NCBI GenBank assembly: GCA_028753945.1
Contig: JAPNXP010000001.1
Span: forward strand, 13,816,501 to 13,880,500
From: Hexactinellida sp. DTS-2022
Lineage: Eukaryota; Porifera; Hexactinellida
DNA: 64,000 nucleotides
Direction: 5' to 3'
Below are positions 44,141-56,265 of this stretch, in pieces; positions within the stretch are counted from its first letter, which is position 1, and every line of letters starts with the position of its first letter. Position numbers and translations under genes: made by a program. The notes under the pieces are model-generated. The model had not been told where the DNA came from. It was given only the letters and a program-made list of their open reading frames with translations, and ran no database searches.

Positions 44141-45223
44141 CTTAGGCGTCGTAACCCGCACCGAAATGACCGGGCGGCCCGAAGGATTGACCTTTGCATT
44201 TACGACGCCTATGGCCGTACAAGGTATAAATAGAAGGAAATTCATTTTAACTTTAATATGAAATTCAATTAACTTTCACATTCGCTTACATATTCCTGGG
44301 CAACCACGAGTTTTAACTTAACTTGATGAATTAATGTAGAGCAGGCTTTCATCCAGACTTATTTTCCCGCTCGCCTAGATTTTCTTTGAGCTCACACGTG
44401 CCTAAATTACTCACTTTGTATTAAGTCTATGGGAGAATCTCGATCTCGATTTTCGCGCGCTTAGAAACATTTCCTTTCAAATTTACGCGCCTCTATGCAC
44501 GTTGCATGCGCCTGAATGAAATATGCTGTAGAGATATAAACACAAGGGCATAGGCGTCAAGTTTTGGAAAATATAATCAAAGGGGGGTCACTTACTCAAA
44601 TTTCCGGATCTGTTTATTCAGAAACAGAATCTGGAAATATTGTGTAAACAAACGTGATCTCACCCTCTAGTGACCAATATAATATTAAAATTAATAATTT
44701 ATATAAGTTATCACAAGTTCACTTTACGTAGGATTACACATCAACCGAATTCTAATGCATTTGGTTAATTATTTCTCTAATTGATTTAGCTGCTATCCTT
44801 ATGACATGGGTCCAAGGTATAAATAGAAATATAAAATTTTCACTTTCGATTGAAATTCAATTAATTTAAGATTTATATTCACTTACCTATTCCTGTACAA
44901 CCGCGAGGTAGTTAATTATAATTATAAACACGCGGATTACTTGGGGTCAATGATATACTATATAGAAAAACACCATTAGATCTAAATTAATATTCAATTA
45001 ATTTTAAGTTACACTTTACTGAGAATCCGAGGGAAAACTTATAACCTACCTTATTATAGGAACTCATTAATTAAAACCCAAAGCTGGCGGTGGGTAAAGA
45101 TATAAATAGAGATTACTTTCACTTTCAATTGGAATTCTATAAACTTTCAGTTTCACTTTCACTTTACTGGGAATATAACTTATTAACTTAACAACCGCTC
45201 TGTTTATACTCATGTGTCTGTAG
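44141..45223. other. Intron 9 remainder
   Basis: A ~180-bp repeated theme (GGTATAAATAGAAA..CACTTTC..AATTCAATTAA) occurs about four times between 44215 and 45180; otherwise AT-rich. No coding signal. Confidence 0.5.
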
Positions 45224-45700
45224 GTGAGACTGGTGTCTGCTACCAACGGAGGCAACATAGCACTAGCTCGCAGTGTATCCTATCTCTACATACTCCCTAA
45301 CGACAATCCGACCGGTCTCATCTCTATATCTCCCTCCACGCTATACGTAGTGGTAGCAGAGGGATCCTCAGCACAGGTTATACTGCTACGGACACAGGGT
45401 GCCTTCTATAGAGTCAGTGTACAGTGGAGGATAGTGCCTAGAGATGGGAGCGTTACAGTTACACAGCACTTCCTGACTGCTTCTGGATCAGCTGTGTTCG
45501 CAATAGGCGCAACTGCTGCCGCGATAGATCTACAGACCATAACGGACAGTATTCCCGAGTCAGCTCAGCTGTTCACTCTGGAGCTCCTGTCAGCCACGAT
45601 AGCCGGCAGCAGCGAGAGACCTGTCATAGACTCAGCAGCTGATGAGGCCACCGTACTGGTAGCAGCTAGCGACCAGCCCCACGGGAGGATAGAGCTACAG
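45224..45700 (+). CDS. ADGRV1: ADGRV1-like exon 10: Calx-beta
   Basis: Acceptor TGTCTGTAG before 45224, donor CTACAG|GTAGTC after 45700, phase 0 both. Encodes VRLVSATNGG (domain end), linker NDNPTG, a full domain (VVVAEGSSAQVILLRTQGAF, DSIPESAQLFTLELLSATIA) and the linker SDQPHGRIELQ. The last ~95 bases and the donor form part of a 170-bp unit repeated about 24 times in the following intron. Confidence 0.85.
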
Positions 45701-48700
45701 GTAGTCCCTGCAGACACCTATAGGCTATAGCGCTCCCACTGGGAATACCCCTCGTTGCTGTCTGCTGCTATAGCGGCAGCAACGAGAGACCTGTCATAGA
45801 CTCAGCAGCTGATGGGGCTACCGTGCTGGTAGCGGCTAGCGACCAGCCCCACGGGAGGATAGAGCTACAGGTAGTCCCTGCAGACACCTATAGGCTATAG
45901 CGCTCCCACTGGGAATACCCCTCGTTGCTGTCTGCTGCTATAGCGGCAGCAACGAGAGACCTGTCATAGACTCAGCAGCTGATGGGGCTACCGTACTGGT
46001 AGCAGCTAGCGACCAGCCCCACGGGAGGATAGAGCTACAGGTAGTCCCTGCAGACACCTATAGGCTATAGCGCTCCCACTGGGAATACCCCTCGTTGCTG
46101 TCTGCTGCTGTAGCGGCAGCAACGAGAGACCTGTCATAGACTCAGCAGCTGATGGGGCTACCGTACTGGTAGCAGCTAGCGACCAGCCCCACGGGAGGAT
46201 AGAGCTACAGGTAGTCCCTGCAGACACCTATAGGCTATAGCGCTCCCACTGGGAATACCCCTCGTTGCTGTCTGCTGCTATAGCGGCAGCAACGAGAGAC
46301 CTGTCATAGACTCAGCAGCTGATGGGGCTACCGTGCTGGTAGCGGCTAGCGACCAGCCCCACGGGAGGATAGAGCTACAGGTAGTCCCTGCAGACACCTA
46401 TAGGCTATAGCGCTCCCACTGGGAATACCCCTCGTTGCTGTCTGCTGCTATAGCGGCAGCAACGAGAGACCTGTCATAGACTCAGCAGCTGATGGGGCTA
46501 CCGTACTGGTAGCGGCTAGTGACCAGCCCCACGGGAGGATAGAGCTACAGGTAGTCCCTGCAGACACCTATAGGCTATAGCGCCCCCACTGGGAATACCA
46601 CTCGTTGCTGTCTGCTGCTGTAGCGGCAGCAACGAGAAACCTGTCATAGACTCAGCAGCTGATGGGGCTACCGTACTGGTAGCGGCTAGTGACCAGCCCC
46701 ACGGGAGGATAGAGCTACAGGTAGTCCCTGCAGACACCTATAGGCTATAGCGCTCCCACTGGGAATACCCCTCGTTGCTGTCTGCTGCTATAGCGGCAGC
46801 AACGAGAGACCTGTCATAGACTCAGCAGCTGATGGGGCTACCGTACTGGTAGCGGCTAGTGACCAGCCCCACGGGAGGATAGAGCTACAGGTAGTCCCTG
46901 CAGACACCTATTGGCTATAGCGCCCCCACTGGGAATACCACTCGTTGCTGTCTGCTGCTGTAGCGGCAGCAACGAGAGACCTGTCATAGACTCAGCAGCT
47001 GATGGGGCTACCGTACTGGTAGCGGCTAGTGACCAGCCCCACGGGAGGATAGAGCTACAGGTAGTCCCTGCAGACACCTATTGGCTATAGCGCTCCCACT
47101 GGGAATACCCCTCGTTGCTGTCTGCTGCTGTAGCGACAGCAACGAGAGACCTGTCATAGACTCAGCAGCTGATGGGGCTACCGTACTGGTAGCGGCTAGT
47201 GACCAGCCCCACGGGAGGATAGAGCTACAGGTAGTCCCTGCAGACACCTATTGGCTATAGCGCCCCCACTGGGAATACCACTCGTTGCTGTCTGCTGCTG
47301 TAGCGGCAGCAACGAGAAACCTGTCATAGACTCAGCAGCTGATGTGGCTACCGTACTGGTAGCGGCTAGTGACCAGCCCCACGGGAGGATAGAGCTACAG
47401 GTAGTCCCTGCAGACACCTATAGGCTATAGCGCCCCCACTGGGAATACCCCTCGTTGCTGTCTGCTGCTGTAGCGACAGCAACGAGAGACCTGTCATAGA
47501 CTCAGCAGCTGATGGGGCTACCGTACTGGTAGCGGCTAGTGACCAGCCCCACGGGAGGATAGAGCTACAGGTAGTCCCTGCAGACACCTATTGGCTATAG
47601 CGCCCCCACTGGGAATACCACTCGTTGCTGTCTGCTGCTGTAGCGGCAGCAACGAGAAACCTGTCATAGACTCAGCAGCTGATGTGGCTACCGTACTGGT
47701 AGCGGCTAGTGACCAGCCCCACGGGAGGATAGAGCTACAGGTAGTCCCTGCAGACACCTATAGGCTATAGCGCCCCCACTGGGAATACCACTCGTTGCTG
47801 TCTGCTGATATAGCGACAGCAACGAGAGACCTGTCATAGACTCAGCAGCCGATGGGGCTACCGTACTGGTAGCGGCTAGTGACCAGCCCCACGGGAGGAT
47901 AGAGCTACAGGTAGTCCCTGCAGACACCTATTGGCTATAGCGCCCCCACTGGGAATACCCCTCGTTGCTGTCTGCTGCTGTAGCGACAGCAACGAGAGAC
48001 CTGTCATAGACTCAGCAGCTGATGGGGCTACCGTACTGGTAGCGGCTAGTGACCAGCCCCACGGGAGGATAGAGCTACAGGTAGTCCCTGCAGACACCTA
48101 TTGGCTATAGCGCCCCCACTGGGAATACCACTCGTTGCTGTCTGCTGCTGTAGCGGCAGCAACGAGAAACCTGTCATAGACTCAGCAGCTGATGTGGCTA
48201 CCGTACTGGTAGCGGCTAGCGACCAGCCCCACGGGAGGATAGAGCTACAGGTAGTCCCTGCAGACACCTATTGGCTATAGCGCCCCCACTGGGAATACCA
48301 CTCGTTGCTGTCTGCTGCTGTAGCGGCAGCAACGAGAGACCTGTCATAGACTCAGCAGCTGATGGGGCTACCGTACTGGTAGCGGCTAGCGACCAGCCCC
48401 ACGGGAGGATAGAGCTACAGGTAGTCCCTGCAGACACCTATAGGCTATAGCGCTCCCACTGGGAATACCACTCGTTGCTGTCTGCTGCTATAGCGGCAGC
48501 AACGAGAGACCTGTCATAGACTCAGCAGCTGATGGGGCTACCGTACTGGTAGCGGCTAGTGACCAGCCCCACGGGAGGATAGAGCTACAGGTAGTCCCTG
48601 CAGACACCTATAGGCTATAGCGCTCCCACTGGGAATACCCCTCGTTGCTGTCTGCTGCTATAGCGGCAGCAACGAGAGACCTGTCATAGACTCAGCAGCT

Positions 48701-49735
48701 GATGGGGCTACCGTACTGGTAGCGGCTAGCGACCAGCCCCACGGGAGGATAGAGCTACAGGTAGTCCCTGCAGACACCTATAGGCTATAGCGCTCCCACT
48801 GGGAATACCCCTCGTTGCTGTCTGCTGCTGTAGCGGCAGCAACGAGAAACCTGTCATAGACTCAGCAGCTGATGGGGCTACCGTACTGGTAGCGGCTAGC
48901 GACCAGCCCCACGGGAGGATAGAGCTACAGGTAGTCCCTGCAGACACCTATAGGCTATAGCGCTCCCACTGGGAATACCCCTCGTTGCTGTCTGCTGCTA
49001 TAGCGGCAGCAACGAAAGACCTGTCATAGACCCAGCAGCTGATGGGGCTACCGTACTGGTAGCGGCTAGCGACCGGCCCCACGGGAGGATAGAGCTACAG
49101 GTAGTCCCTGCAGACGCCTATAGGCTATAGCGCCCCCACTGGGAATACCCCTCGTTGCTGTCTGCTGCTGTAGCGGCAGCAACGAAAGACCTGTCATAGA
49201 CTCAGCAGCTGATGGGGCTACCGTACTGGTAGCGGCTAGTGACCAGCCCCACGGGAGGATAGAGCTACAGGTAGTCCCTGCAGACACCTATAGGCTATAG
49301 CGCCCCCACTGGGAATACCACTCGTTGCTGTCTGCTGCTGTAGCGGCAGCAACGAGAGACCTGTCATAGACTCAGCAGCTGATGGGGCTACCGTACTGGT
49401 AGCGGCTAGTGACCAGCCCCACGGGAGGATAGAGCTACAGGTAGTCCCTGCAGACACCTATAGGCTATAGCGCTCCCACTGGGAATACCACTCGTTGCTG
49501 TCTGCTGCTGTAGCGGCAGCAACGAGAGACCTGTCATAGACTCAGCAGCTGATGGGGCTACCGTACTGGTAGCGGCTAGCGACCAGCCTCACGGGAGGAT
49601 AGAGCTACAGGTAGTCCCTGCAGACGCCTATAGGCTATAGCGCTCCCACTGGGAATACCCCTCGTTGCTGTCTGCTGCTGTAGCGGCAGCAACGAAAGAC
49701 CTGTCATAGACTCAGCAGCTGATGGGGCTACCGAG
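45600..49735 (+). repeat. 170-bp tandem array containing the exon 10 end and donor, ~24 copies
   Basis: Each unit has an acceptor-like GTTGCTGTCTGCTGCTGTAG CGGCAG, about 91 bases nearly identical to the exon 10 tail (ACCTGTCATAGACTCAGCAG .. GAGGATAGAGCTACAG) and the donor GTAGTCCCTGCAG. Units differ by only a few bases. The period is not a multiple of 3. Minus-strand 73-codon frames in each unit are by-products. Confidence 0.92.
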
Positions 49736-50048
49736 TTCTACTGTACACGTTATACAGTCTACAATACTGTAGCTTAGATGGTATAAACAGGCTTTCATAC
49801 ATTCAATACTAATGCGCGCCTGAATTTTTTTGAGCTTTTTTTTTTTTTTTGAGCTCGTTCACTCGTGTCTAAGTTACACAATTTTATTACGTATGTGAGA
49901 GTATGTCTCGATTTTCAATGGAGCCCGGTTTGGGAATCACTGCATTATTTATGATTATTAGTTTATCTATTCCTGTTTCTAGCCATGGTGCAGTAACATA
50001 ACACTTTACATGGCATGCATTGTATCTATCTCTATATCTGTCCTATAG
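49736..50048. other. Intron 10 tail
   Basis: Breaks from the array at CCGAGTTCTACTGTA (a MITE end), then AT-rich sequence with GAGC..T(14)..GAGCTCG at 49836-49857. Acceptor GTCCTATAG at 50048. Confidence 0.5.
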
Positions 50049-50372
50049 TCTCCCGTTGTCAGCAGCTACCCGGAGAGCGCCGGTTCTGTTCTGATACCAG
50101 TAGCCAGAGAGCTGGGGACCGTGGGCCGCATTCTTGTTAACTTCACGGTATCCACAGTATCCTCTGTATACGGACAGGACTACACCCTGCCTCGCTATTT
50201 CCTTATAATGCAGAATGGACAAATACAGGCACACATTAATCTGACAATAATAGATGATACCACTCCCGAGCTCAGTGAGGTGCTACAGTTCAGTCTCACT
50301 TCTGTTCAGCTCTTGGACCCTCCGGAGGTTGTCACTCTCCCACCGGGGGCCTCCAACCCAGGCAATGTAGAG
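50049..50372 (+). CDS. ADGRV1: ADGRV1-like exon 11: Calx-beta
   Basis: Phase 0 both sides; donor GTAGAG|GTTAGT. Encodes almost exactly one Calx-beta domain: SPVVSSYPESAGSVLIPVAR, ELGTVGRILVNFTV, DYTLPRYFLIMQNGQ, IDDTTPELSEVLQFSL. The join to exon 10 (GRIELQ + SPVVSS) skips the whole 170-bp array cleanly. Confidence 0.87.
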
Positions 50373-50788
50373 GTTAGTGTATCTATATGCTAGCCATAGT
50401 ATAGCCATAGTATAGCATACCTGCCAACCGTACAGGGATTCCTGTACAGTACAGGGATTTTAGCCATTTTGATGTTCTGTACAGGGAATTATTACATTTG
50501 TACAGGGATTTTAAGTCGGGACAAAATTAATGATTGTAGGTCAAATACACCTAAAAAATGTCTACTCTTAAAATGTAGCATTTTGTTTAAGTAACAATTC
50601 ATAATTAAGCGTATAGTGTTTGTCTCGCTCATGTAGGGCAATTTCCCTACATGAGCGAGATAAAAACTTTTGGGTGTACAGGGATTTTTGCCAATGTACA
50701 GTGAAAATTGGAGCTCCGTACAGGGATACGACTCAAATAGTTGGCGGGTATGGTATAGCCATACATACATGTATACAGATATGTTGTA

Positions 50789-50977
50789 TACAGTCAACTC
50801 CGCTTAATAGAGCCACCGGTTAATCGTTTTCTCCGCTTAATCGGGTCAAGATTTCACAGGATTTTTAGGACAGAATAACAGTTTGGCCTACAATATTTTC
50901 GGTTAATCGGTTTCTCCGCTTAATCGGGGCAAAACAACCTGGTCCCGAGGTGGCTCTATTAAGCGGAGTTGACTGTA
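50789..50977. mobile_element. pogo-type MITE (CTCCGCTTAATAG family)
   Basis: Ends TACAGTCAACTCCGCTTAAT and AAGCGGAGTTGACTGTA. Confidence 0.78.
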
Positions 50978-51073
50978 TACATGTTATACAGTTATACAGA
51001 TATGTTATACAGACAGCCATAGCCATAGTATAGCCATACATACATGTACGTATACAGATTAGCAATTTGTCTA

Positions 51074-51237
51074 TACAGTTGAAACCGGATATTTTTAACA
51101 ATCGGATATTTTTAACACATTTTCTTGTAAATAATTAATTATTGTTGTTGTTATAAAATCGGGTATTTTTAACAATCGGATATTTTTAACAAATTTTCGT
51201 GTAAAGAATGTGTTAAAAATATCCGGTTTCAACTGTA
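51074..51237. mobile_element. pogo-type MITE (GAAACCGGATATTTTTAAC family)
   Basis: Ends TACAGTTGAAACCGGATATT and AATATCCGGTTTCAACTGTA. Confidence 0.75.
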
Positions 51238-51496
51238 ATAGCAATATTCGCCTATTAGCGAGTTACTTTTCATTCCCAAGCTAAGGCAGCATTTATTTTT
51301 AACGAATCCTTCGGTCTCGGTTTTCGACTGTACGTATATTCACATATCAACAACATATAATAACTCAATTAAGTCCTGTGATATTGCTATCCATATGCAT
51401 GCTTATACAGTGAACCATCGTCATAACGAAGTGCTTGGGACCTGTAAATCCCTTCGTTGTATCCGACTTGGTTATAACGGGAGTTCAATGTACTAC

Positions 51497-51685
51497 TACA
51501 GTAGAAACTCGTTAGTACGGACACGGTGCGTAATATGAATTTCCGGATAAGACGAACAAACAGTTCCACAAAATCAGGTCCCTACAATGGCTATTCAATT
51601 GATATTATTCCGGTTAATACGAATTCCGGATAAAGCGAACCCATTTTACCGTCCGTAGGTGTTCCTACTAACGAGGATTACTGTA
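51497..51685. mobile_element. pogo-type MITE (CAGTAGAACCTCG family)
   Basis: Ends TACAGTAGAAACTCGTTAGT and CTAACGAGGATTACTGTA. Confidence 0.72.
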
Positions 51686-51748
51686 TATGACTGTTTGTTG
51701 TGTACGTATCAATATGTTGTTATTGTTGTTATTGTTGTTATTGTGTAG

Positions 51749-52333
51749 CTTAACATCCCTCCTATCCTGGGTGGCTCGACTGTCCACACCCTAACGATAC
51801 AAGAGTCTGACTATCCCTACGGCATAATAGAGTTCTCTCAGTCCGTATACTCCGTGTCAGAGGGGCAGCTAGCCGAGATACGGGTAAACAGACTAAGGGG
51901 GACTATAGGGGTACAGTCCGTCATGTTCTCTATAACAGAGGGTAGAGCTAAACTAGGGGAGGACTTCAATACAGGAGGAGGTACACTAATGGGTACCCTA
52001 ATATTCCTAGAGGGGTCTGCTGTTAGCTACATACAGCTACAGATCATAGATGATACGACCCCAGAGGATACTGAGAACCTTGCTATCTTCCTTGTGGGTA
52101 TAACGGGCAATGCCGTGCTAGGGACTGCAATAAGCGCTGAGGTTGATATACAGATTAGCGATGATCCCTATGGGGTTATAGGGTTTAACGAGAACTCTCT
52201 GCTGCTTGAGGTGCGTAATCCCACGGCTAGCGAGGGAGATCTGTCTGTTAGTCTTACGGTAGACAGGATCAGAGGGACAATGGGGAGTGTAGAGGTGCAA
52301 TACCAGGTCATATCGACCCACCCGCTACAACAG
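51749..52333 (+). CDS. ADGRV1: ADGRV1-like exon 12: Calx-beta
   Basis: Acceptor TTGTGTAG before 51749; donor CAACAG|GTTAGT after 52333; phase 0 both. Encodes LNIPPILGGSTVHTLTIQES, linker SDYPYG, a full domain (IRVNRLRGTIGVQSVMFSI, DDTTPEDTENLAIFLVGI), linker SDDPYG, and half of the next up to VISTHPLQQ. Confidence 0.87.
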
Positions 52334-52546
52334 GTTAGTATGTGTGATAATTATGAGTACCGTATTATAAGAAATTAACGCGAAGGAAATTAACGCGAAT
52401 TGGAGCTGAACATTTTCAAATACATGAAATTAACGCAAATAAATTTTGAAAAAATTTCAGGATTATTAATCTCCTGATTGAATACTATTATTGTGCCCAA
52501 ATAGGCTTCCAATCTACTTGACTCTAATAGTTTACTCTAATAGTAG

Positions 52547-52921
52547 CAGGGTTGCCGTGGGTATGGGAATCCTATGGGGATTCCCATATGGGATGGGAAT
52601 GGGAATTTTTTTTAGCCTATGAAAATTCCCACAAGTGGGAATCCTATGGGAAATCGTCATTCCCACATGTGGGAATCCTATGGGAATTCCCACAGGATTA
52701 TCAATAGCGTTTCCACAAATTCCTATAGCTTATTTTTTTGCCGTGTATACACTGGTGTACAGTCATTATTATAAACTGCAAAATATTTACGATTTAACTC
52801 TTAACCTAGAAGTAGGATTATCCTGTGGGAAACCTATGGGAAATCGTTATTCCCACATGTGGGAATCCTATGGGAATGGGATGGGAATGGGAATGAGAAT
52901 TCCCTTCCCACGGCAACCCTG
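52547..52921. mobile_element. hAT-type MITE with GGGAATCCTAT minisatellite
   Basis: 375 bp, inverted ends CAGGGTTGCCGTGGG / CCCACGGCAACCCTG, perfect 8-bp target duplication AATAGTAG at 52539-52546 and 52922-52929. The interior is built from GGGAATCCTATGGGAATTCC repeats. Confidence 0.9.
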
Positions 52922-53417
52922 AATAGTAGGCGATTATTGTCTTTTTCGCCATTTTGGACGAATTTTTTTTTGAATTTTCGAGAATATCGCATTTTATTAC
53001 AATTTATTTATGATAATCGGTTGATAATACAAGAGTTATAAGCAATTTTAGTTGCTTTCATAATCGGTTTAAAAATTTTAATTATGTACAGTAACCTTTG
53101 GGCTTAGGCTTTTACAGCAGGTATAGTCATGTGTGTTTCATGAGTAATACTTTTGTTGTTATAAGGTCATTTTACAGGCCTTAATCCAGGAAAAATTTAC
53201 CTCGCTCCTAAATTTTGTTAGAGCTCGTTCAGTTTTCATTTTGTACGCCTAGATTAGTCATCTTGTATTTAGTCTATGGGAGCAACTCTCGATATTGTAG
53301 GCCTAGAATCGATTTTTGTACGCCTAGATAAAATCCTGCAAAATTACGCTCCTTTAGGCGCGCCCAGCACGCCTGGATAACACCCTGGGTGTTATGTGTG
53401 TGGTTTCGTCCCATTGC

Positions 53418-53637
53418 AGGGACTCATCAGGAGGGTAACCCTCGACCCTCTTATTGCGCCTCGCGCCAACCTAGTGTCGCTACTAGATTACCAGTCGTAC
53501 TCGCGGCATGTGAATACTAAGACCCGTGGTCATAGTCTTCCCGTACTGCCACCTAGTGCCTTTCCTAAGGACACTACTCATAGTGATGCTCATTCACAAC
53601 AATTGTATACAGTAACCTTTGGACTGAAAACGAATTA
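53418..53637 (+). other. Candidate cassette exon or captured fragment in intron 12
   Basis: A good acceptor (GTTTCGTCCCATTGCAG) is followed by about 72 open codons (GLIRRVTLDPLIAPRANLVS..) with base composition like the exons, ending in a stop. No Calx-beta features; inclusion after exon 12 would truncate the protein. It could instead be a retroelement fragment. Confidence 0.25.
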
Positions 53638-53929
53638 ATTCGTTTTTAATTCGCATTATTAATTCGCAAAATAGAAATTCCAATTGTCAAAATCTAATGC
53701 TTTGAATAGTCATAACAACCAAAATATTTCTTAGATCAGAATGAAATTATGCATTAGGTTATTTGATTCTGAATTCAGTGGTAACCACGAATTCAAGGTT
53801 TAAGAGAATAATAATTTTATCCTATTTCCACATAAATTCCCACTGTGGAATTATAACGAAAACAGACCCATTTCGAACTAATATTCGGTATATTCATTTT
53901 AACCCTAGTTATACAATACAACACTGTAG

Positions 53930-54226
53930 GTGCATCAAGACGTGTATCCCAGCTCTGCTACGCTAACCTTCGCAGAGGGAGTGAGTCAGCAGTTCATAAT
54001 CCTAACCATTCTATCCCAGGACGGTCCCGAGGTCGAGGAAGAGTACATTATAAGTCTAGCGTACAGCACCGGTACACTCGATCCTGATAGAGTCAATGCC
54101 TCTGTTATTATAGCCGGGAGAGGCATGCCCTATGGAGTGGTGGGGTTTGCTCCTGGGCTTATGGATCTGGTGTTTGAGGAGCCAGAGGTTTCTGTTGTAG
54201 TCGGATTAGAGCTAAGGAGGACTGAG
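53930..54226 (+). CDS. ADGRV1: ADGRV1-like exon 13: Calx-beta
   Basis: Acceptor ACACTGTAG before 53930; donor CTGAG|GTAACT after 54226; phase 0 both. Encodes VHQDVYPSSATLTFAEGVSQ, DGPEVEEEYIISLAY (domain end), linker GRGMPYG, and the start of the next domain to LELRRTE. Confidence 0.85.
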
Positions 54227-55338
54227 GTAACTGTAACGTAGATTCCTATGGGAGTAGCTTATAACGTAGATTCTATGGGAGTACTTATAACGTAGATTCT
54301 ATGGGAGTAACTTATAACGTAGATTCTATGGGAGTACTTATAACGTAGATTCTATGGGAGTAACTTATAACGTAGATTCTATGGGAGTAGCTTATAACGT
54401 AGATTCTATGGGAGTAACTTATAACGTAGATCCTATGTGAATAACTTATAACGTAGATTCTATGGGAGTAACTTATAACGTAGATTCTATGGGAGTAACT
54501 TATAACGTAGATTCTATGGGAGTAACTTATAACGTAGATTCTATGGGAGTAACTTATAACGTAGATTCTATGGGAGTAACTTATAACGTAGATTCTATGG
54601 GAGTAGCTTATAACGTAGATTCTATGGGAGTAGCTTATAACGTAGATTCTATGGGAGTAACTTATAACGTAGATTCTATGGGAGTAACTTGTAACGTAGA
54701 TTCTATGGGAGTAGCTTATAACGTAGATTCTATGGGAGTAACTTATAACGTAGATTCTATGGGAGTAACTTATAACGTAGATTCTATGGGAGTAACTTAT
54801 AACGTAGATTCTATGGGAGTAACTTGTAACGTAGATTCTATGGGAGTAGCTTATAACGTAGATTCTATGGGAGTAACTTATAACGTAGATTCTATGGGAG
54901 TAGCTTATAACTTAGATTCTATGGGAGTAGCTTATAACGTAGATTCTATGGGAGTAGCTTGTAACGTATATTCTATGGGAGTAGCTTATAACGTAGATTA
55001 TATGGGAGTAACTTATAACGTAGATTCTATGGGAGTAGCTTGTAACGTAGATTCTATGGGAGTAGCTTATAACGTAGATTCTATGGGAGTAACTTATAAC
55101 GTAGATTCTATGGGAGTAGCTTATAACGTAGATTCTATGTGAGTAACTTATAACGTAGATTCTATGGGAGTAGCTTATAACGTAGATTCTATGGGAGTAA
55201 CTTATAACGTAGATTCTATGGGAGTAGCTTATAACGTAGATTCTATGTGAGTAACTTATAACGTAGATTCTATGGGAGTAACTTATAACGTAGATTCTAT
55301 GGGAGTAGCTTATAACGTAGATTCTATGGGAGTAAGCT
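54227..55338 (+). repeat. 27-bp donor-anchored minisatellite in intron 13, ~41 copies
   Basis: Starts within 10 bp of the donor. Unit GTAACTTATAACGTAGATTC TATGGGA with GTAGC/GTAAC variants; the unit's GTAACT is the donor hexamer itself. As 27 is divisible by 3 it forms a 226-codon open frame that I reject as a gene. Confidence 0.92.
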
Positions 55339-56265
55339 GTAGTATAATGTTTACAAGCTACAGTAAATATTTATTGCAACTGGTGCTACTCCAGCTTAAA
55401 CAATAAATAGTTGTTTTTCAAAACTTCTATGGAAGTAGATTCTAAAAGTTTGAAATTTTAAAAGTTTGAAAATGATTTATAATTTTAAGAAGGAATACAG
55501 TTTGGCTTATAATATTTCGGTTAATAGATTTCTCCGCTTAATGGGGTCAAAGTAACCTGGTCCCGAGGTGACTCTATTAAGCGGAGTCAGGGACTTCTTT
55601 AATATAGGGACTGTAAACTTCGTTTTACGCTAATTTACCGTAAAACGAAGTTTACAGTCCCTATATTAAAGAAGTCCCTGGCGGAGTCGACTGTATTTAT
55701 AAGCTACAGTAAATATGTGTGAGGATAATTTGAATTGTTATATAGTAGCTAAGTTTCTTTCAAAAATTTGAAAATTTCAAACTTTTAGCCTCTACTTCCA
55801 TAGAAGTTTTGATGCATTCACAGGGTGTCACTGTGATACAGAGGGGGGGGGCCCCTGGGATTCCCCCCCCCGACAAAAGTCCCTCCCCCCCTGGAAAGAT
55901 GTTCCCATACCATGAATTGGCTTAACTTTGCCTCATAGTTATTAAATAAAGGATAAGTAATTGCTAATATGAACAGGATTAAAGCATATATTGATTATGC
56001 CAACTAAATACATTAATTTTGGCCTATACATGTATATGCTGCTCCTTTATATAAGGGAACAGTCTGTTTCTAGGAAAGTTTCCCCTCCCCCAGGAAAAAT
56101 TTCTGTATCAATCCCTGCACCTATCTATTATTTGTCGTATATCACTAAGCTATGCTACTGTATGTACTATGCTACTGTACTACTATGCTACTGTATACTA
56201 TTGACTATCTATGTACTATGACTATGTACTACATATATCCATGGTTCTATATACTCTGTCTGTAG
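55339..56265. other. Intron 13 remainder
   Basis: A partial pogo-type MITE (about 55490-55694) split by a palindrome (55587-55680), inverted copies of AAAACTTCTATGGAAGTAGA / TCTACTTCCATAGAAGTTTT around 55418-55440 and 55790-55812, a G/C homopolymer stretch (55840-55900) and short CTATGCTACTGTA repeats before the exon 14 acceptor. Confidence 0.6.
55587..55680. mobile_element. 94-bp near-perfect palindrome inserted in a MITE
   Basis: Arms AGGGACTTCTTTAATATAGG GACTGTAAACTTCGTTTTAC and its complement around GCTAATTTACC. The flanks GCGGAGTC (55579-55586) and GCGGAGTC (55682-55689) form an 8-bp target duplication in the right end of the CTCCGCTTAATAG MITE. A half copy is at 23865-23905. Confidence 0.82.

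Larger units (their letters stand above)
50373..51748. other. Intron 11: MITEs in a donor-side repeat
   Basis: A short GCCATAGTATA repeat begins just after the donor, is split by a foldback (about 50418-50750; CATACCTGCCAACCGTACAG / GTTGGCGGGTATG ends with TGTACAGGGATTTT inside) and resumes at 50750. Further MITEs at 50789-50977, 51074-51237, 51410-51490 and 51497-51685. Confidence 0.65.
52334..53929. other. Intron 12
   Basis: Contains a hAT-type MITE (52547-52921) and a GC-richer open stretch at 53418-53637 reported separately. Otherwise AT-rich. Confidence 0.55.

Noticed and set aside
43625..44245. Long minus-strand frames rich in YTVYLPHTVYSIP
   Set aside because: Translation of the 25-bp minisatellite in several frames; no domain or start context.
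45900..49460. Series of identical 73-codon minus-strand frames
   Set aside because: One per 170-bp repeat unit, antisense to the exon 10 tail copies; by-product of the array.
54462..55142. 226-codon plus-strand open frame of repeated MGVTYNVDS
   Set aside because: Produced by a 27-bp minisatellite whose period is divisible by 3; lies inside intron 13 and fades with the array.
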